Notes: a model not told the origin generated them from the letters alone. DNA of 64,000 nt from Ascarosepion bandense (GCA_037127315.1 JBBBDQ010001688.1:291001-355000); one strand, 5' to 3'; positions 52,857-63,950 are shown, counted from the first letter of the stretch. Program-made: numbers and translations.

Positions 52857-53469
52857 AATCAGTCAGTTAAGGGCCATACGTGATACACGCTTTGGGCGAT
52901 TATGTATCGAAAGAGACATGACTGACTGGGCAGAAGATTATACCGCAGTAGGTTGACATTGCTTTCAGCAGTAGACTGGTTGCCAGCCAAGGCTATAAAT
53001 CCAATCTGTCATATTATTTGACTAATAGTTAGATGAGGAAGAGATATATTATATTATTAAGTAGTAATGAGTGAGGGATCAGTTTATTACTTTATAATAA
53101 TAGAAAGCAGATCCCCACTTTCTGACCAGTAGAACGGTTAATTATGATTTCAACTATTACATTCAGTCAGTCAGTTAAGAGCCATACGTGATACACGCTT
53201 TGGACGATCGTGTATCGAAAGAGACACGACTGGGCAGAAGATTATCCCGCAGTAGTTTGCCATTTCTTTCTGCGGTAGACTGGTTGCCAGCCAAGGTTAT
53301 AGAACTCAATTTATCCTGTTATTTAACCCATAACTGGAGGGAAGAGACGGATTAATGCTTTCACAATAGTATTTGTGCGTAAGTGAATACAAGGAATTCA
53401 ACTGGAATTCGAACTCGGCTTCTCGATTTGTCGTTCCGAGTCGATATCCACTGCACTACAACGCACATC
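52857..53469 (-). mobile_element. Composite SINE-A dimer with palindromic linker
   Basis: SINE-A tail and body (52857-53035), then a linker with the palindromic unit (53069-53121), then a full SINE-A (53164-53469). Its arrangement equals that at 32303-32812. Confidence 0.85.
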
Positions 53470-53875
53470 CCATGTTCCAGCAACCCACAATAAAGAATTA
53501 TCTTTGAATCTCATCAGACAAGAAAAGTTTCGCAGGTTGAGATACAGAAGTATTTCCTGGACCTAGTCATTAATTTTTTTAAAGTTTAATTTTCATAAAA
53601 ATGCCATTTTTTATTATTTTGTCTTTTTTCTGCGTCAAATAAGAAGATACAAAAGAGGAGCTTCAAAAGTCGCTGACGTTTGTCTTCGTAACCCTATTTG
53701 CAAACACATTTTTGGTCCGTCAGGATTTTTTTTGTTTTTCAGATTTTTATGCGCTACGCACTTTTAAGATTTTGCTAACATTAAAAAAAAATGGAACGAT
53801 GATATTTGCATTATTCTAAAGCCATGGTTTCCAACCCCGGGGTAAATTACCCCAGTGAGATAATGAGCCCGTATT

Positions 53876-54370
<495 letters not shown>

Positions 54371-54486
54371 AGAATAAATGAATTGCCACAGACAATACAA
54401 GCTCAACACTCACATTAAGAATCACGGCTAGGTTACGGCCACTATACCTTTGATTTTATTATAGATTGGTACGATTGTACTATTGC

Positions 54487-54786
54487 GGATGTGCGTTGTG
54501 GTGCAGTGGGTATCGACTCGGAACGAGAGATCGGAGAGCTGAGTTCAAATTCCAGTTGAGTTCATTGCATTCACTTACGCGCAAATACCCTTGGAAAAGG
54601 TATTAATCCGTCTCTTCCTTCCAGTTATGGGTTAAATAACAGGACAGATTGGGTTCTATAGCCTTGGCTTGCAACCAGTCTACCGCAGAAAGCAATGGCA
54701 ACCTACTGAGAGATAAACTTCTACCCAGTCAGTCATGTCTCTTTCGAGACATGATCGCCCAAGCGTATGGCACTTAACTGACTGAA
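54487..54786 (+). mobile_element. SINE-A, full length, inside the hAT element
   Basis: Head GTGCGTTGTGGTGCAGTGGG, box B GAGTTCAAATTCC and tail to CTTAACTGACTGA. Because it interrupts the hAT copy, this insertion postdates it. Confidence 0.93.
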
Positions 54787-54989
54787 TATTGTATTGAATA
54801 ATTTCCATTAACTTTGTCTGCTTTTGATGTATGAAAATATAATTGGTTCTTTTCCTATATTACGGGTATTTGTTCATTGGGGTAATGGATAATAGTGAAA
54901 TTTGATTTTGGGGTAACCGCAGCAAAAAGTTTGGGAACCATTGTTCTAAAGCAAATACTTGTCAGAGAGACCATCAACCTACTGAACCA

Positions 54990-55425
54990 TGTAAATTTCT
55001 CCAATTTACGTTTTTATAAATCTATTATTCATTAGTACATCGAATATTGCTGGCAAATTTGGTTTGGTTCTTCTGCTGTGGATCCTGGAATTCTTTACAA
55101 AACTCAAAGAATAATCAGCAATGTTAACAGTCCTTACCTGGTATCGCAGTAACGTTGGTTCCATTCCCTTCCCTTTTCTCTAAATATTTACATGGAAATT
55201 GTTCTGATTATTTTTTGTACGACGATTTCACGAATAGCTTTACTGGATTGGTGGCTAGGTCTCATCATTTTACATTAGTAAAGTATAAGAATATATTCTA
55301 TAATATTAGTTTCTTCTCTCGCACTTTTAGCCCATGGAACCCTCTATCGACTTTTTGCTTTCCAGTCACCTTTGATCTGCAATAAATTAGATGCTATGTG
55401 AACCCTATTCATTTTTGTCCTTTAT
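54990..55425 (+). pseudogene. LINE-B C-terminal fragment, diverged
   Basis: 'YCWQIWFGSSAVDPGILYKT-RIIS', then 'VPFPSLFSKYLHGNCSDYF', 'GLVARSHHFT' and 'NIFYNISFFSRTFSPWNPL'. It keeps the C-terminal pattern with many changes. It is truncated before the terminal block. Confidence 0.7.
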
Positions 55426-55427
55426 AA

Positions 55428-55715
55428 TATGTGGTGCAGTGGATATCGGCTCGAAACGAGAATTCGGTGAGCCGAGTTCAAATTCCACTTGAATTCGTTG
55501 CATTCAGTTACGCTCAAACACCCTTTCGAAAGATATTAATCTGTCTCTTCTCCCTCCAACTACGGACAGATTGGGTTCTATAGACTTGTTTGGCAAACAG
55601 TCTACAACAGAAAATACTGGAAACCTACTGCGGGAAAACATTCTGCTCTGTCAGTCATGTCTCTTTTAAGACATGATCGCCCAATCTTGTATCATGTATA
55701 ACACTTAATTGACTT
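55428..55715 (+). mobile_element. SINE-A, full length
   Basis: Head ATGTGGTGCAGTGGATATCG, box B GAGTTCAAATTCC. The tail ends near ACACTTAATTGACTTG. Confidence 0.88.
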
Positions 55716-55868
55716 GCTATTTAATAATGATTTTACTAGTTTCTTTCCCTCTCGATAAGATATCCTGTCTATTCATCACTTTACATGAGGTGAAATTAAT
55801 GACAAAGAATTGCACCGACACAGAGTGAGGCCAAGAAGACAATGTTAGTTAGGGGTGGAATATATATA

Positions 55869-55890
55869 TCTTGACTTATTTATAAATGGA

Positions 55891-55930
<40 letters not shown>

Positions 55931-56651
55931 TGTGTGTGCGCGCACACGTGTGTGTGTGTGTGTCTGTGTGTGTCTGTGTGTGTGTGTGTCCGTTACCTAT
56001 AGACTCCGAAAAAGCTGAACCGATTTTCTTGAAAATCTACACAGTTGTACTATAAGCGTCTGCGAGTGTTCTTAGCTAGGTTATGTGTCGAGGTGCCCCC
56101 GATAAATATCGAAAATCGATAATCGAAAACATCAGCTTATAGAAAGAGTGATCCGATTTTAATCAAATTTGATACACTCATAGACAAAGACATAATAAAC
56201 GATATTCAGAAGTTTCAAGGTTGCAGTTCTTACAATAGTGCAGAAAATCGATAATATATATATAAAAGGCAAGATTTTTGTGTATGTGTATGTTTATCTG
56301 TCTGTATGTCTGTATTTTTTCAGCCCTTTTATTTTAGCTTTTTGCTTCGGGTTTCGCTCTAAGGTATAACTGTAGTTCTTAGTCTCAGACATGATACCAT
56401 TTACTCAGAGGACCTATTTAGCCTTCAAAATTCAGTTTACGACGAAAAAAACTTATTTAATATCGATACCAGGAAATCAAAATTTGACTTACATCCATTC
56501 ATTTTTCTTTCAGTCTACGGTTTCGCTTTAACTGGAAACAACTATTGCTTTTTAGTCTTTCGTATCAACGTCCGAAGAGTTTGAGCTTCAGGACCATGGA
56601 TTAGTTTTAAAGTTTTCATTGCACCCGAGCAACGCCGGGCTATACTGCTAG
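55869..56651 (+). mobile_element. Non-autonomous Helitron-like element, most complete copy
   Basis: Starts TCTTGACTTATTTATAAATG. A (GT)n tract follows (55895-55992, with an internal GCGCGCACACG), then GCTGAACCGATTTTCTTGA, CGATAAATATCGAAAATCGA, (TA)n, the CAGCCCTTTTATTTTAGC and TTCAGTCTACGGTTTCGCTT blocks. It ends with hairpin CCGAGCAACGCCGGGC, CTATACTG and CTAG, with T after. Length about 780 bp. It has no coding capacity. Confidence 0.8.
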
Positions 56652-56734
56652 TCGTATTAAAACCTGTAACGATAAAAGATTAACTTTTACAAACATGCCC
56701 TTTGCTCATTGATAAAATCTAAAAAAGGATCGGC

Positions 56735-57125
56735 AATTTAATTAGACTTGACATCCCGCCTTCGGTCACTTTCTCACCGATGTGACGTGGCTTCCCACTG
56801 TCTTTTCTACAAATATTTTCAGTTCAACTGCACTGACAAACTTTTCATTTTCCTGCTGCCCTGATACTAGATTGGTATCTAGACTGAAATAGTTAAATAC
56901 CGCCACTCCCTACCCCCATTTATTTTCTCACAGTCTCTTCCGTTTACTTGCTTTCCTAATAGCTACAATCTCCATTAATTTAAATGCAACGTCAATTGTC
57001 ATCTATCTTCTTGAATCCCGTTCATATTTTATCCTTTCTTCAATATACAAGTCTCAATCTCTTACTGTCACTCACTGCACAATAGTGGTGGTTCTGCCTT
57101 GTTTGGGGTGAAATGATTAAAAAAA
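56735..57125 (+). pseudogene. LINE-B C-terminus and 3' end, diverged
   Basis: 'LTSRLRSLSHRCDVASHCLF-YKYFQFNCTDKL' remnant, 'IATISINLNATSIVI', and a terminal block reduced to CACTGCACAATAGTGGTGGT, TTGTTTGGGGTGAAATGATT and A6. Confidence 0.65.
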
Positions 57126-57600
57126 TATCTTTCCTCTATTCCAAGATATAGGGTTTATAGAACTGCTATAGTGTTGGTAACCTGAACATTATGTGCGTTT
57201 TACTAAATATTTTTAGTAAAATCACAACCTCAGGTAAAGATACTGTAAATTATGTGGCTTTTGGAATTTTGCAGTTGAATCCAGTATTTCTTTTGTTAGT
57301 TGTTTTTTTTTTGTAACAAATCCAGAGGCCATTTTTATACGTGATTACCTCCCGTCTAGAATCCCCAGGGAAGTTACTTTGAATCAAGCTAAGAGACCTC
57401 ATTTGATAATAATTTATAATTTAACATGAGATTTCACATTGATGCTCAGATTCGAATCGACCATTCAGAAAAAAACGTTTCCACTCCCACAAATCCAGGC
57501 AATCATACGTGACCATTATTTCGGGGAAACGAAACCTCACTACTGCTGCTAATAACTAAGAGAGATAGTCTTCAACAGCTTAAAAGTCGGTGACAGAAAC
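57126..57600. other. No recognised feature
   Basis: No repeat or gene recognised. Confidence 0.3.
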
Positions 57601-57605
57601 GATAA

Positions 57606-57690
57606 AGTGATTTTCTAAGCGCAGCTTAGATGCGGCATAAGGCCGAAAGTACGGGGCACCCAGTGAGGATCGAACTCACCGTATATATAA
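57606..57690 (-). other. tRNA-like T-arm (SINE or tRNA remnant)
   Basis: On the minus strand GTGAG-TTCGATC-CTCAC is a perfect five-pair T stem with a canonical seven-base loop (box B), then TGGGTGCCCCGTACTTTCGG. No D-arm or anticodon arm is seen upstream, only AT-rich sequence. It is probably the 5' end of a third tRNA-derived SINE type. Confidence 0.5.
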
Positions 57691-57765
57691 ATACATTTGC
57701 GCGTGCGTCTGTTTGCGCGAAGAAAAAGTTTATGCATCCTTTAGAATGTACGGTTAGTGCATTCG

Positions 57766-57799
57766 TTCTTCTTCTTCTTCTTCTTCTTCTTCTTCTTCA
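57766..57799. repeat. (CTT)n microsatellite
   Basis: About eleven TTC units. Open frames encoding poly-L or poly-F here are repeat artefacts. It adjoins the LINE-A 3' end that follows. Confidence 0.95.
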
Positions 57800-58520
57800 T
57801 GTGCCGTGTCCTTTCAGGACGTAGGCTATCATGGACTTCCACTTGGCTCTGTCTCTTGTCGCTCTCAATAATTTTTCTCTTGGTATCTCTAAACCCCGCT
57901 ACACCAACAATTTGCTCAAGACTAAACTATCGCCCGGTTCACACTCCAACCACGTCTATTAAACAAGTGAAGAGGCTCATCACTTGTTCCCTGTTTAGGA
58001 TGTGGTTTCCGGCTTTCTCTTTTCCAATCTTTTCACTCCTTTTTCTTTTTTCTTTTTTTTTTTAATTGGAGTAGATAGACTAAACTATCGCCTGGTTCAC
58101 ACTCCACCCACGTCTATTGAACAGGTGAAGAAGTTCATCCCTTGTTCCCTGTTTACGATGTGGTTTCCGGGTTTCTCTTTTCCAATCTTTTCACTTTTAC
58201 GTAACCCCTGCGCATCAGTGGCGTTACCTCCTTGCTCGGGGTGATATGTTTAAGAAAAAAAAAGTACGTCTCGCGCTGCTTTACTCTGTCTCTCCTTCCT
58301 TTTATCCGACCTGTGAGTATTATGTTTTCCATTCCCTCCTTCCTCATTACGTGCCCCAGAAACCTCATTTGTCTCTTGCTGATATTTAGTTTTAATTTTC
58401 TTCTCGTTTTCACCCTTTCCAACACCTCATCGTTGCATACACGCCACCATCCATGGTATCCTCAGCGTTCATCTGTAAAATTACTTTTCTGCTGCCTTTG
58501 ATGAGATCGTTCAGCATTCA
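57785..58520 (-). pseudogene. LINE-A C-terminus interrupted by a LINE-B-tail insertion
   Basis: Minus strand: 58425-58262 reads VKTRRKLKLNISKRQMRFLG and HVMRKEGMENIILTGRIKG. The 3' end lies at 57918-57785. Between them sits the plus-strand insertion 57919-58261. The interruption separates the coding end from its own 3' end, so the LINE-A copy is the older partner. Confidence 0.85.
57919..58261 (+). mobile_element. LINE-B-tail retroposon, two modules, nested
   Basis: Plus strand: module 1 (57925-58075), module 2 (58078-58200), terminal block GTAACCCCTGCGCATCAG, CTCCTTGCTCGGGGTGATAT, then A9. The poly(A) end marks 58261. No target duplication is obvious. Confidence 0.88.
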
Positions 58521-58522
58521 CA

Positions 58523-58580
58523 GGACCATGGATTAGTTTTAAAGCTTTCATTACACTCGAGCAACGCCGGGATCTACTGC
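58523..58580 (+). mobile_element. Helitron-like 3' end fragment
   Basis: AGGACCATGGATTAGTTTTA, CACTCGAGCAACGCCGGG, then ATCTACTGCTATT. It is the terminal 58 bp of the family. Confidence 0.75.
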
Positions 58581-58599
58581 TATTATTTCTTTAAAAGTG

Positions 58600-59404
58600 T
58601 ATTTGTTTACTTTCATAGTGCTTTGACCCCAGTTTGGCCGTAGCTGGGACCCTAACAGGTGCTACCACTCCGGGTCAGGGTGGATCTGAGAACCACAGCA
58701 ATTAACAGTTGGTTCCATGCTCTTCACAACCTCCCAATCAAAGGACTTGTTGCCGGATGCAGTTTACAGTCATGCCCAGGGCCACATACTGATAGAAGGT
58801 AGGAAATCTTTTCTGTGGTGGTTAAAGGGAAGCAACTTCGTTTTGGAAGCATTAGAATTTACGAGCCATTTCTTTTCACAATCCATCACAGATTGGAGGT
58901 CCTTTCTAAGAGCAAAAGTGAGGTTTACTTTGTCGTCCCTGGTAGATTGCATATTCAGACGGGAATAGATGGTGATGTCATCTGCACAGATGCCTACTTG
59001 CGAGCTGATTACATCAGGAAAATAATTGAAGAAGATCAGGAAAAGCGTAGGATATAGGATAGAGCCTTGAGGGATATCCGCGTTAATGTGAAAGGATTTG
59101 GAAGCATGCCAATTCAAAACGACCTTCATTTTACGATTTGACAGAAACGATTGGATTAAATCGAACAGTTGTCCAGTTACACCGTAGGCCTGTAGCTTGC
59201 AGAAGTACAGTATGCCAAACACTGTGAAACGCTTTCAAAATATCCAGAGCAATAGCGCAAGCTTCCCCGTTCTTATCAAGAGCCTGATGTATATTTGTTC
59301 GGTGATGGTCGTTAGCATATCATCGTTAGACCTTGCGAAGCGGAAGCCATACTGCTTGTCAGAGAATACGTTGTTCAGCACTGATCCCATTCCCGAACGT
59401 CTTT
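58600..59404 (-). pseudogene. LINE-B reverse transcriptase domain
   Basis: Minus strand, first MGSVLNNVFSDKQYGFRFAR with SNDDMLTTITEQI (59400-59290). Then a frameshift, then KLQAYGVTGQLFDLIQSFLS, NRKMKVVLNWHASKSFHINA, DIPQGSILYPTLFLIFFNYF and VISSQVGICADDITIYSRLN (59220-58900). The catalytic pair sits in CADD (usual YADD). The PQGS of motif B' is intact with D for G before it. The palm aspartate of motif A lies in the frameshifted gap. This is a jockey/CR1-like enzyme and is inactive. Confidence 0.9.
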
Positions 59405-59745
59405 TTCTATGTTCCATCTTCCTTTAGGATGTAAGCGATCATGGCTTTCCACGTCTCCCTATCACTGGTGGTTCTAAGCACGCTTTCTCCTGTTACCCCA
59501 CCCAAAACCCGCTCTGCCATTCACCTACGCAGGTCCTTCAAATATGTTATCCGCTGCTTTCCCCTGTCTCTCTCTTTCCTCCTCTCTCATCTGGGGGTAT
59601 CAGATTCTCCAAGCCCTCCTTCCTTATCACATGGCCCAAGAACTTTAGCTGTCTCCTTCTGATGCTCAGTATTAATTTCCTTTTCGTTTCCATCTTTTCT
59701 AAAACCTCATAATTGCTCACATGCTCGACCCATGAGTGGTAAGGA
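59405..59745 (-). pseudogene. LINE-A C-terminus inserted into LINE-B
   Basis: Minus strand: HVSNYEVLEKMETKRKLILS, IRRRQLKFLGHVIRKEGLEN, then 3' end words to 59410. LINE-B coding sequence stands on both sides (59404 and 59750) in the same orientation, so this LINE-A landed inside the LINE-B copy. Confidence 0.85.
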
Positions 59746-59749
59746 GCTG

Positions 59750-60115
59750 ATAGGGCGATAATTAGAAGGGTCGGGCTGACTTTCCGGAGGACTTCCAACA
59801 AGCAGGTAAGCAAAAAGCAGTGATGCAATAGACTATGGTGACCGAACAAGCAAGAGAGAACTAAGGCAAAGAATGAGGTTCAAGTCGGAAGTTCATGGCT
59901 GGTATGAAAGCATCGATGATGGCTTTCACTCAGGAGAATACATCGGAGGCGCAGTCTTCAACAGGGAGACAAAAAAACAGGGACATCACAAAAGAAGTCG
60001 AGGAACTCCTCCCAATCCGCTCTTTTCTAGTACTATTATTATTATTACTATTATTATTACGTTATTACAAAAAATAGAAGTATGATAAGAAACATGATGA
60101 CGTTAGGAAATATTT
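59750..60115 (-). pseudogene. LINE-B linker between endonuclease and reverse transcriptase
   Basis: Minus strand includes 'VFSLPVKDCASD', 'VFSPE-KAIIDAFIPAMNF' and, nearer the reverse transcriptase, 'PPESQPDPSNYRPISSL'. It also contains the (ATT)n run at 60030-60065 that recurs in the amplified units upstream. Confidence 0.72.
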
Positions 60116-60559
60116 TCTCTCGTACTCCCCCACAACCCATATACATTTCCTTATTTTTTTATTGTTCAACCCAAAGGACTGGCCATAAAGCCTGCAAAGT
60201 ACCATACCTTATCTTCTACGGTTAAATCTGTCTTTAAAATTTTTAACATATCCATTAATCACCTCTCTCCTCTACCAATCTCCTATTTTTCAACTTACAA
60301 CTTTGATTTCCCATTTTCCACCCCACTTCCTCTTCACACATAATTCGCGAATATAAGGAAAAGAATTTCCATCTCCTTTCAGATTTCCTGATGAGACATT
60401 GTCCTTTCAATATCGAAACAAAATGTACACTTTGATGATAATTTGTACATGTTCTAAACTATAATCTATAAGAAATATTCACAGCTCTATTTTATATTGA
60501 GCACTGTTTTAAATTAATGTTCTGGACGTTGTTAATTTTTTATTCGTTCCTTATTCACT

Positions 60560-60598
<39 letters not shown>

Positions 60599-60840
60599 AA
60601 TACATTTATTTTTATACATGAAGAACAGTTTTGGTGGAACGATTTATAAAAAATGTGGAAAGAGCTGTGCGTGACGCAGTTCGACCCTAAGGACCTCATC
60701 AGACAAGGGAGGTTTACATTGATGCAACTGCACATGCATTTGAACGAGAGGCTCTTTGAATTTAGGTCTATAATTTCACTAATTTAATTTTGATGTTACC
60801 TTTGGTATTAAATATCCAGCATTGTGATAACCTATCTGCC
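60116..60840. other. Unassigned DNA with (TA)n and hammerhead-like motif
   Basis: Cytosine-rich to 60380, then AT-rich, with (TA)n at 60559-60597. The motif at 60671-60710 is listed separately. No gene. Confidence 0.4.
60671..60710 (-). ncRNA. Hammerhead-ribozyme-like motif
   Basis: Minus strand CTGATGA (exact consensus), stem-loop GGTCC-TTA-GGGTC (five pairs including two wobbles), then GAAC where GAAA is expected, then TGCGTCACG. One changed core base (A to C) would be expected to damage cleavage. It is probably the end of a Penelope-like element, but no coding part is visible here. Confidence 0.55.
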
Positions 60841-60860
60841 TAATAGCCTAATAAGACAAA

Positions 60861-60904
<44 letters not shown>

Positions 60905-61207
60905 GTGTTTTTTCAAAATCCTTCCATTAGCCTACAGTATGTATATTCTTTAAGAAGCATCGATGCTAGATTTCACTCAGGAGAATACATCGGAGGCGCA
61001 GTCTTCAACAGGGAGACTAAAAACAGGGACATCACAAAAGAAGTCGAGGAACTCCTCCCAATCCGCTATTTGCTAGTACTATTATTATTATTATTATTAT
61101 TATTATTTGGTTATTACAAAAAATAGAAGTATGATAAGGAAAATGATGACGTTAGGAAATATTTTCTCATCATCTATCCATTTTGTCTAATAGCTTAATA
61201 AGACAAA

Positions 61208-61249
<42 letters not shown>

Positions 61250-61410
61250 TGTTTTTCAAAATTCTTCCATTAGCCTACAGTACGTATATTCTTTAAGAAG
61301 CATCGATGCTAGCTTTCATTCAGGAGAATACCTCGGAGGCGCAGTCTTTAACAGGGAGACTAAAAACAGAGACATCACAAAAGAAGTCGAGGAACTCCTC
61401 CCAATCCGCT

Positions 61411-61441
<31 letters not shown>

Positions 61442-61635
61442 TGGTTATTACAAAAAATAGAAGTATGATAAGAAAAATGATGACGTTAGGAAATATTTTC
61501 TCATCATCTTTCCATTTTGTCTAATAGCCTAATAAGACAAAATTATTACTATTATTATTATTATTTGTTTTTCAAAATTCTTCCATTAGCCTACAGTATG
61601 TATATTCTTTAAGAAGCATCGATGCTAGCTTTCAC
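60841..61635 (-). repeat. Tandem array of LINE-B fragment plus (ATT)n
   Basis: Units start at about 60835, 61190 and 61525. Each has AATAAGACAAAATTATT, (ATT)n, 'TTCTTCCATTAGCCTACAGTA', the LINE-B fragment (CTTTCACTCAGGAGAATAC, GAGGCGCAGTCTT, AGAAGTCGAGGAACTCCTCC), another (ATT)n, then AAAATAGAAGTATGATAAG and GATGACGTTAGGAAATATTT. The LINE-B piece encodes on the minus strand 'FSLPVKDCASEVFSPESKAS', the linker after the endonuclease. A related unit without the LINE part is at 63720-63950. Confidence 0.88.
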
Positions 61636-61940
61636 TCAGGAGAATACCTCGGAGGCGCAGTCTTTAACAGGGAGACTAAAAACAGGGATATCACAGAAGA
61701 AGTCGAGGAACGCCTCCCAGTTGGCTCTTTGATAGCAGGTAGGAGTTTCCTGGAATGAGAAGGAACGGAAGGAGATATTAACAGAAACCACGGCATGATC
61801 AGAGTTGCTAAAAAAGCAGTGTTGTATGACAAGGCAAGAGTCAGGGATAGAACTGAAGCAACGATTTTGCAGTGAAGCTACCCAATCAGGGTTATTGGAG
61901 AATCGCGTTTGGAAATCCAGCACTTTTTGGTTTTCCACAG
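61636..61940 (-). pseudogene. LINE-B endonuclease, C-terminal part
   Basis: Minus strand: KVLDFQTRFSNNPDWVASLQ, SSIPDSCLVIQHCFFSNSDH, AVVSVNISFRSFSF, then 'TCYQRANWEAFLDFF' and 'VFSLPVKDCASEVFS'. S-D-H-x-x-V is the catalytic end motif of the APE-type endonuclease and is intact. With 58600-60115 it belongs to one minus-strand LINE-B copy. Confidence 0.88.
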
Positions 61941-61949
61941 TTCTATGGT

Positions 61950-62085
61950 ATATTTAAGAAAATTTACTGTCATCGATGAGACATAAGACTTTTTCAAAGT
62001 CTTAAGAACACAAGAGCGTCGCACATTATGAAAGGCTTTACGGTAATCTATGAAGATGCCCTGTAATTCTTACCTTTTTTCCAGA
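61950..62085 (-). pseudogene. Reverse transcriptase palm fragment of another LINE
   Basis: Minus strand 'ELQGIFIDYRKAFHNVRRSC' and 'VLKTLKKSYVSS'. F-I-D-Y-x-K-A-F is palm motif A. The final aspartate of the usual AFD is H. It could be LINE-C or LINE-A related. The match is short. Confidence 0.5.
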
Positions 62086-62525
62086 AAACTTCGACTATCA
62101 TTTATAATATTTATTAGTAGTTGATTTTTGCAACTGTATGAACTACTTCGACATCTCTTCCAGAGGAAAACGTTATTTAGATCCAGTAAATGAGTAAATG
62201 CAGTTCATCAGGACAGACATTATCAATTTATATGTAAGGACAGTTACGTTATTCGTCTATCACTTACTGGATAATCTGTTTCACCCGTTTTTGAAAGGAG
62301 ATATGTAATATGTTCCATGATCTCTTCCGGAATTTCATTAGGGTTAGGAATTTGCATTGATAAGGTTTGTGCAAAAGTTTTATGGATTGATAAAATATGA
62401 TAGAATCAAAAGTTGCCTAATTTGTCATTTCATGAGGATTTCCATCCTGGAGGTTCTGCTACAGCTTGCATAACATCATTACTATTATAATTTTTCTTTC
62501 TTGTACAGGATCTGCGTTGTGATAC
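62086..62525. other. No recognised feature
   Basis: AT-rich. No motif found. Confidence 0.3.
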
Positions 62526-62528
62526 TGG

Positions 62529-62833
62529 ATGTACGTTGTGGTGCAGTGAATATCGCCTCGGGTCGAGAAATCGGGGAGCCGAGTTCGAATTCCAGTTAAA
62601 TTCCTTGCATTCACTTACGCACAAATACCCTTGGGAAAGGTATTAATCCATCTCTTCCCACCAGTAATGGGTTAAATAATAGAACGGATTGGTTTCTTTT
62701 TCCTTGGCTGGCAACCAGTCTACCGCAGAAAGCTAATGGCAACCTACTGCGGAATAATCTTCTGCCCACTCAGTCATCTCTATTTCGAGACATGATCACC
62801 CAAAGCGTGTATCACGTATGGCACATAACTGAC
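62529..62833 (+). mobile_element. SINE-A, full length
   Basis: Head GTACGTTGTGGTGCAGTGAA, box B GAGTTCGAATTCC, tail ATCACGTATGGCACATAACT. Confidence 0.92.
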
Positions 62834-62954
62834 AGGTTTATCCTTCATTTGTTTTTGGGTTTGTTTTGTTTTTTTTGTTCTCGTTTGGTTTCATTCACTC
62901 TGCATTGGAATTAAATTCCTTCAGGTTGCTCCACATATTTCTGCCAAGACTTTT

Positions 62955-63240
62955 CTTCTTCTATGTGCCCTGTCCCTTCAGGACGTAGGCGTTCATGGCT
63001 TTCCACGTTTCCCTATACCTGGTGGCTCTTAACACGCCTTCTCCTCTTACACAATGCAATCCTCGTTCCGTCATCCACCTGATTAGGTCCTTCAAATATG
63101 TTATCCATTGCTTTCCCCTGTCTCTTTGTCCCTACATCTGGCCTGTTAGTATCAGATTCTCCAAGCCCTCCTTCCGCATTGCTGTCCCAGGAACTTACTT
63201 CAGCTGTCTCTTTCAGTATTAATTTCCTTTTTGCTTCCAT
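62955..63240 (-). pseudogene. LINE-A C-terminal fragment
   Basis: Minus strand: MEAKRKLILKETAEVSSWDS, then 'EGGLGESDTNRP', a frameshifted version of RKEGLENLILTG, and 'RQGKAMDNIFEGPNQVDDGT'. The 3' end lies at about 62960. Confidence 0.78.
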
Positions 63241-63297
63241 TCAGTCAGTTAAGTTCAGTATTAATTTCCTTTTTGTTTCCATTCAGTCAGTTAAGTG
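63213..63297 (+). repeat. 42-bp tandem duplication at a LINE/SINE junction
   Basis: TTCAGTATTAATTTCCTTTT plus CATTCAGTCAGTTAAG occurs twice in a row, joining a piece of LINE-A to the first bases of the SINE-A tail. The duplication must have arisen after the SINE inserted. Confidence 0.85.
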
Positions 63298-63590
63298 CCA
63301 TACGTGATATACGCTTGGGCGATCATGTCTCGAAAGAGACATGACTGACTGGGCAGAAGATTATCCCGCAGTAGGTTGCCATTGCTTTCTGCGGTAGACT
63401 GGTTGCCGACCAAGGCTATAGAACCCAATCTGTCCCGTTATTTAACCCATAACTGGAAGGAAGAGACGGATTAATACCTTTCCCAAGGGTATTTGCGCGT
63501 AAGTGAATACAATGGATTCAGCTGGCAGTCGAACTCGGCTCCCCGGCTTCTCTTTCCGAGCCGATATCCACTGTACCACAATGCACATCC
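63282..63590 (-). mobile_element. SINE-A, full length
   Basis: Minus-strand copy: tail CAGTCAGTTAAGTGCCATAC to head complement CCACTGTACCACAATGCACA. High similarity to the copy at 27087. Confidence 0.93.
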
Positions 63591-63719
63591 TCGATTCCGT
63601 TACACTTCTTAAATAGACGTTGCTTTTCTGACTTCTATAATTTCTTTTACTATTCCAATGTAAAACCTTTTCAGCTACGTTTGGAATATTTCATTTTGTC
63701 AATAGAACCTACAACGTTT

Positions 63720-63725
63720 TTCATA

Positions 63726-63778
<53 letters not shown>

Positions 63779-63950
63779 TAGGTCATTACAGAAAATAGAA
63801 GTATGATAAGAAAAATGATGACGTTAGGTAATATTTTCTCATCTTGCTTCCATTTTGTCTAATAAGACACAATTATTATTATTATTATTATTATTATGTG
63901 TTTTTCAAAATTCTTCCATCGGCCTGCAATATTTATATTCTTTAAGATAT
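63720..63950. repeat. (ATT)n and flanking unit of the 61-kb array
   Basis: (ATT)n at 63728-63777, then AAAATAGAAGTATGATAAG, GATGACGTTAGGTAATATTT, 'TAATAAGACACAATT', (ATT)n and TTCTTCCATCGGCCTGCAAT. It is the same order as in the array at 60841 but without the LINE-B segment. Confidence 0.85.
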
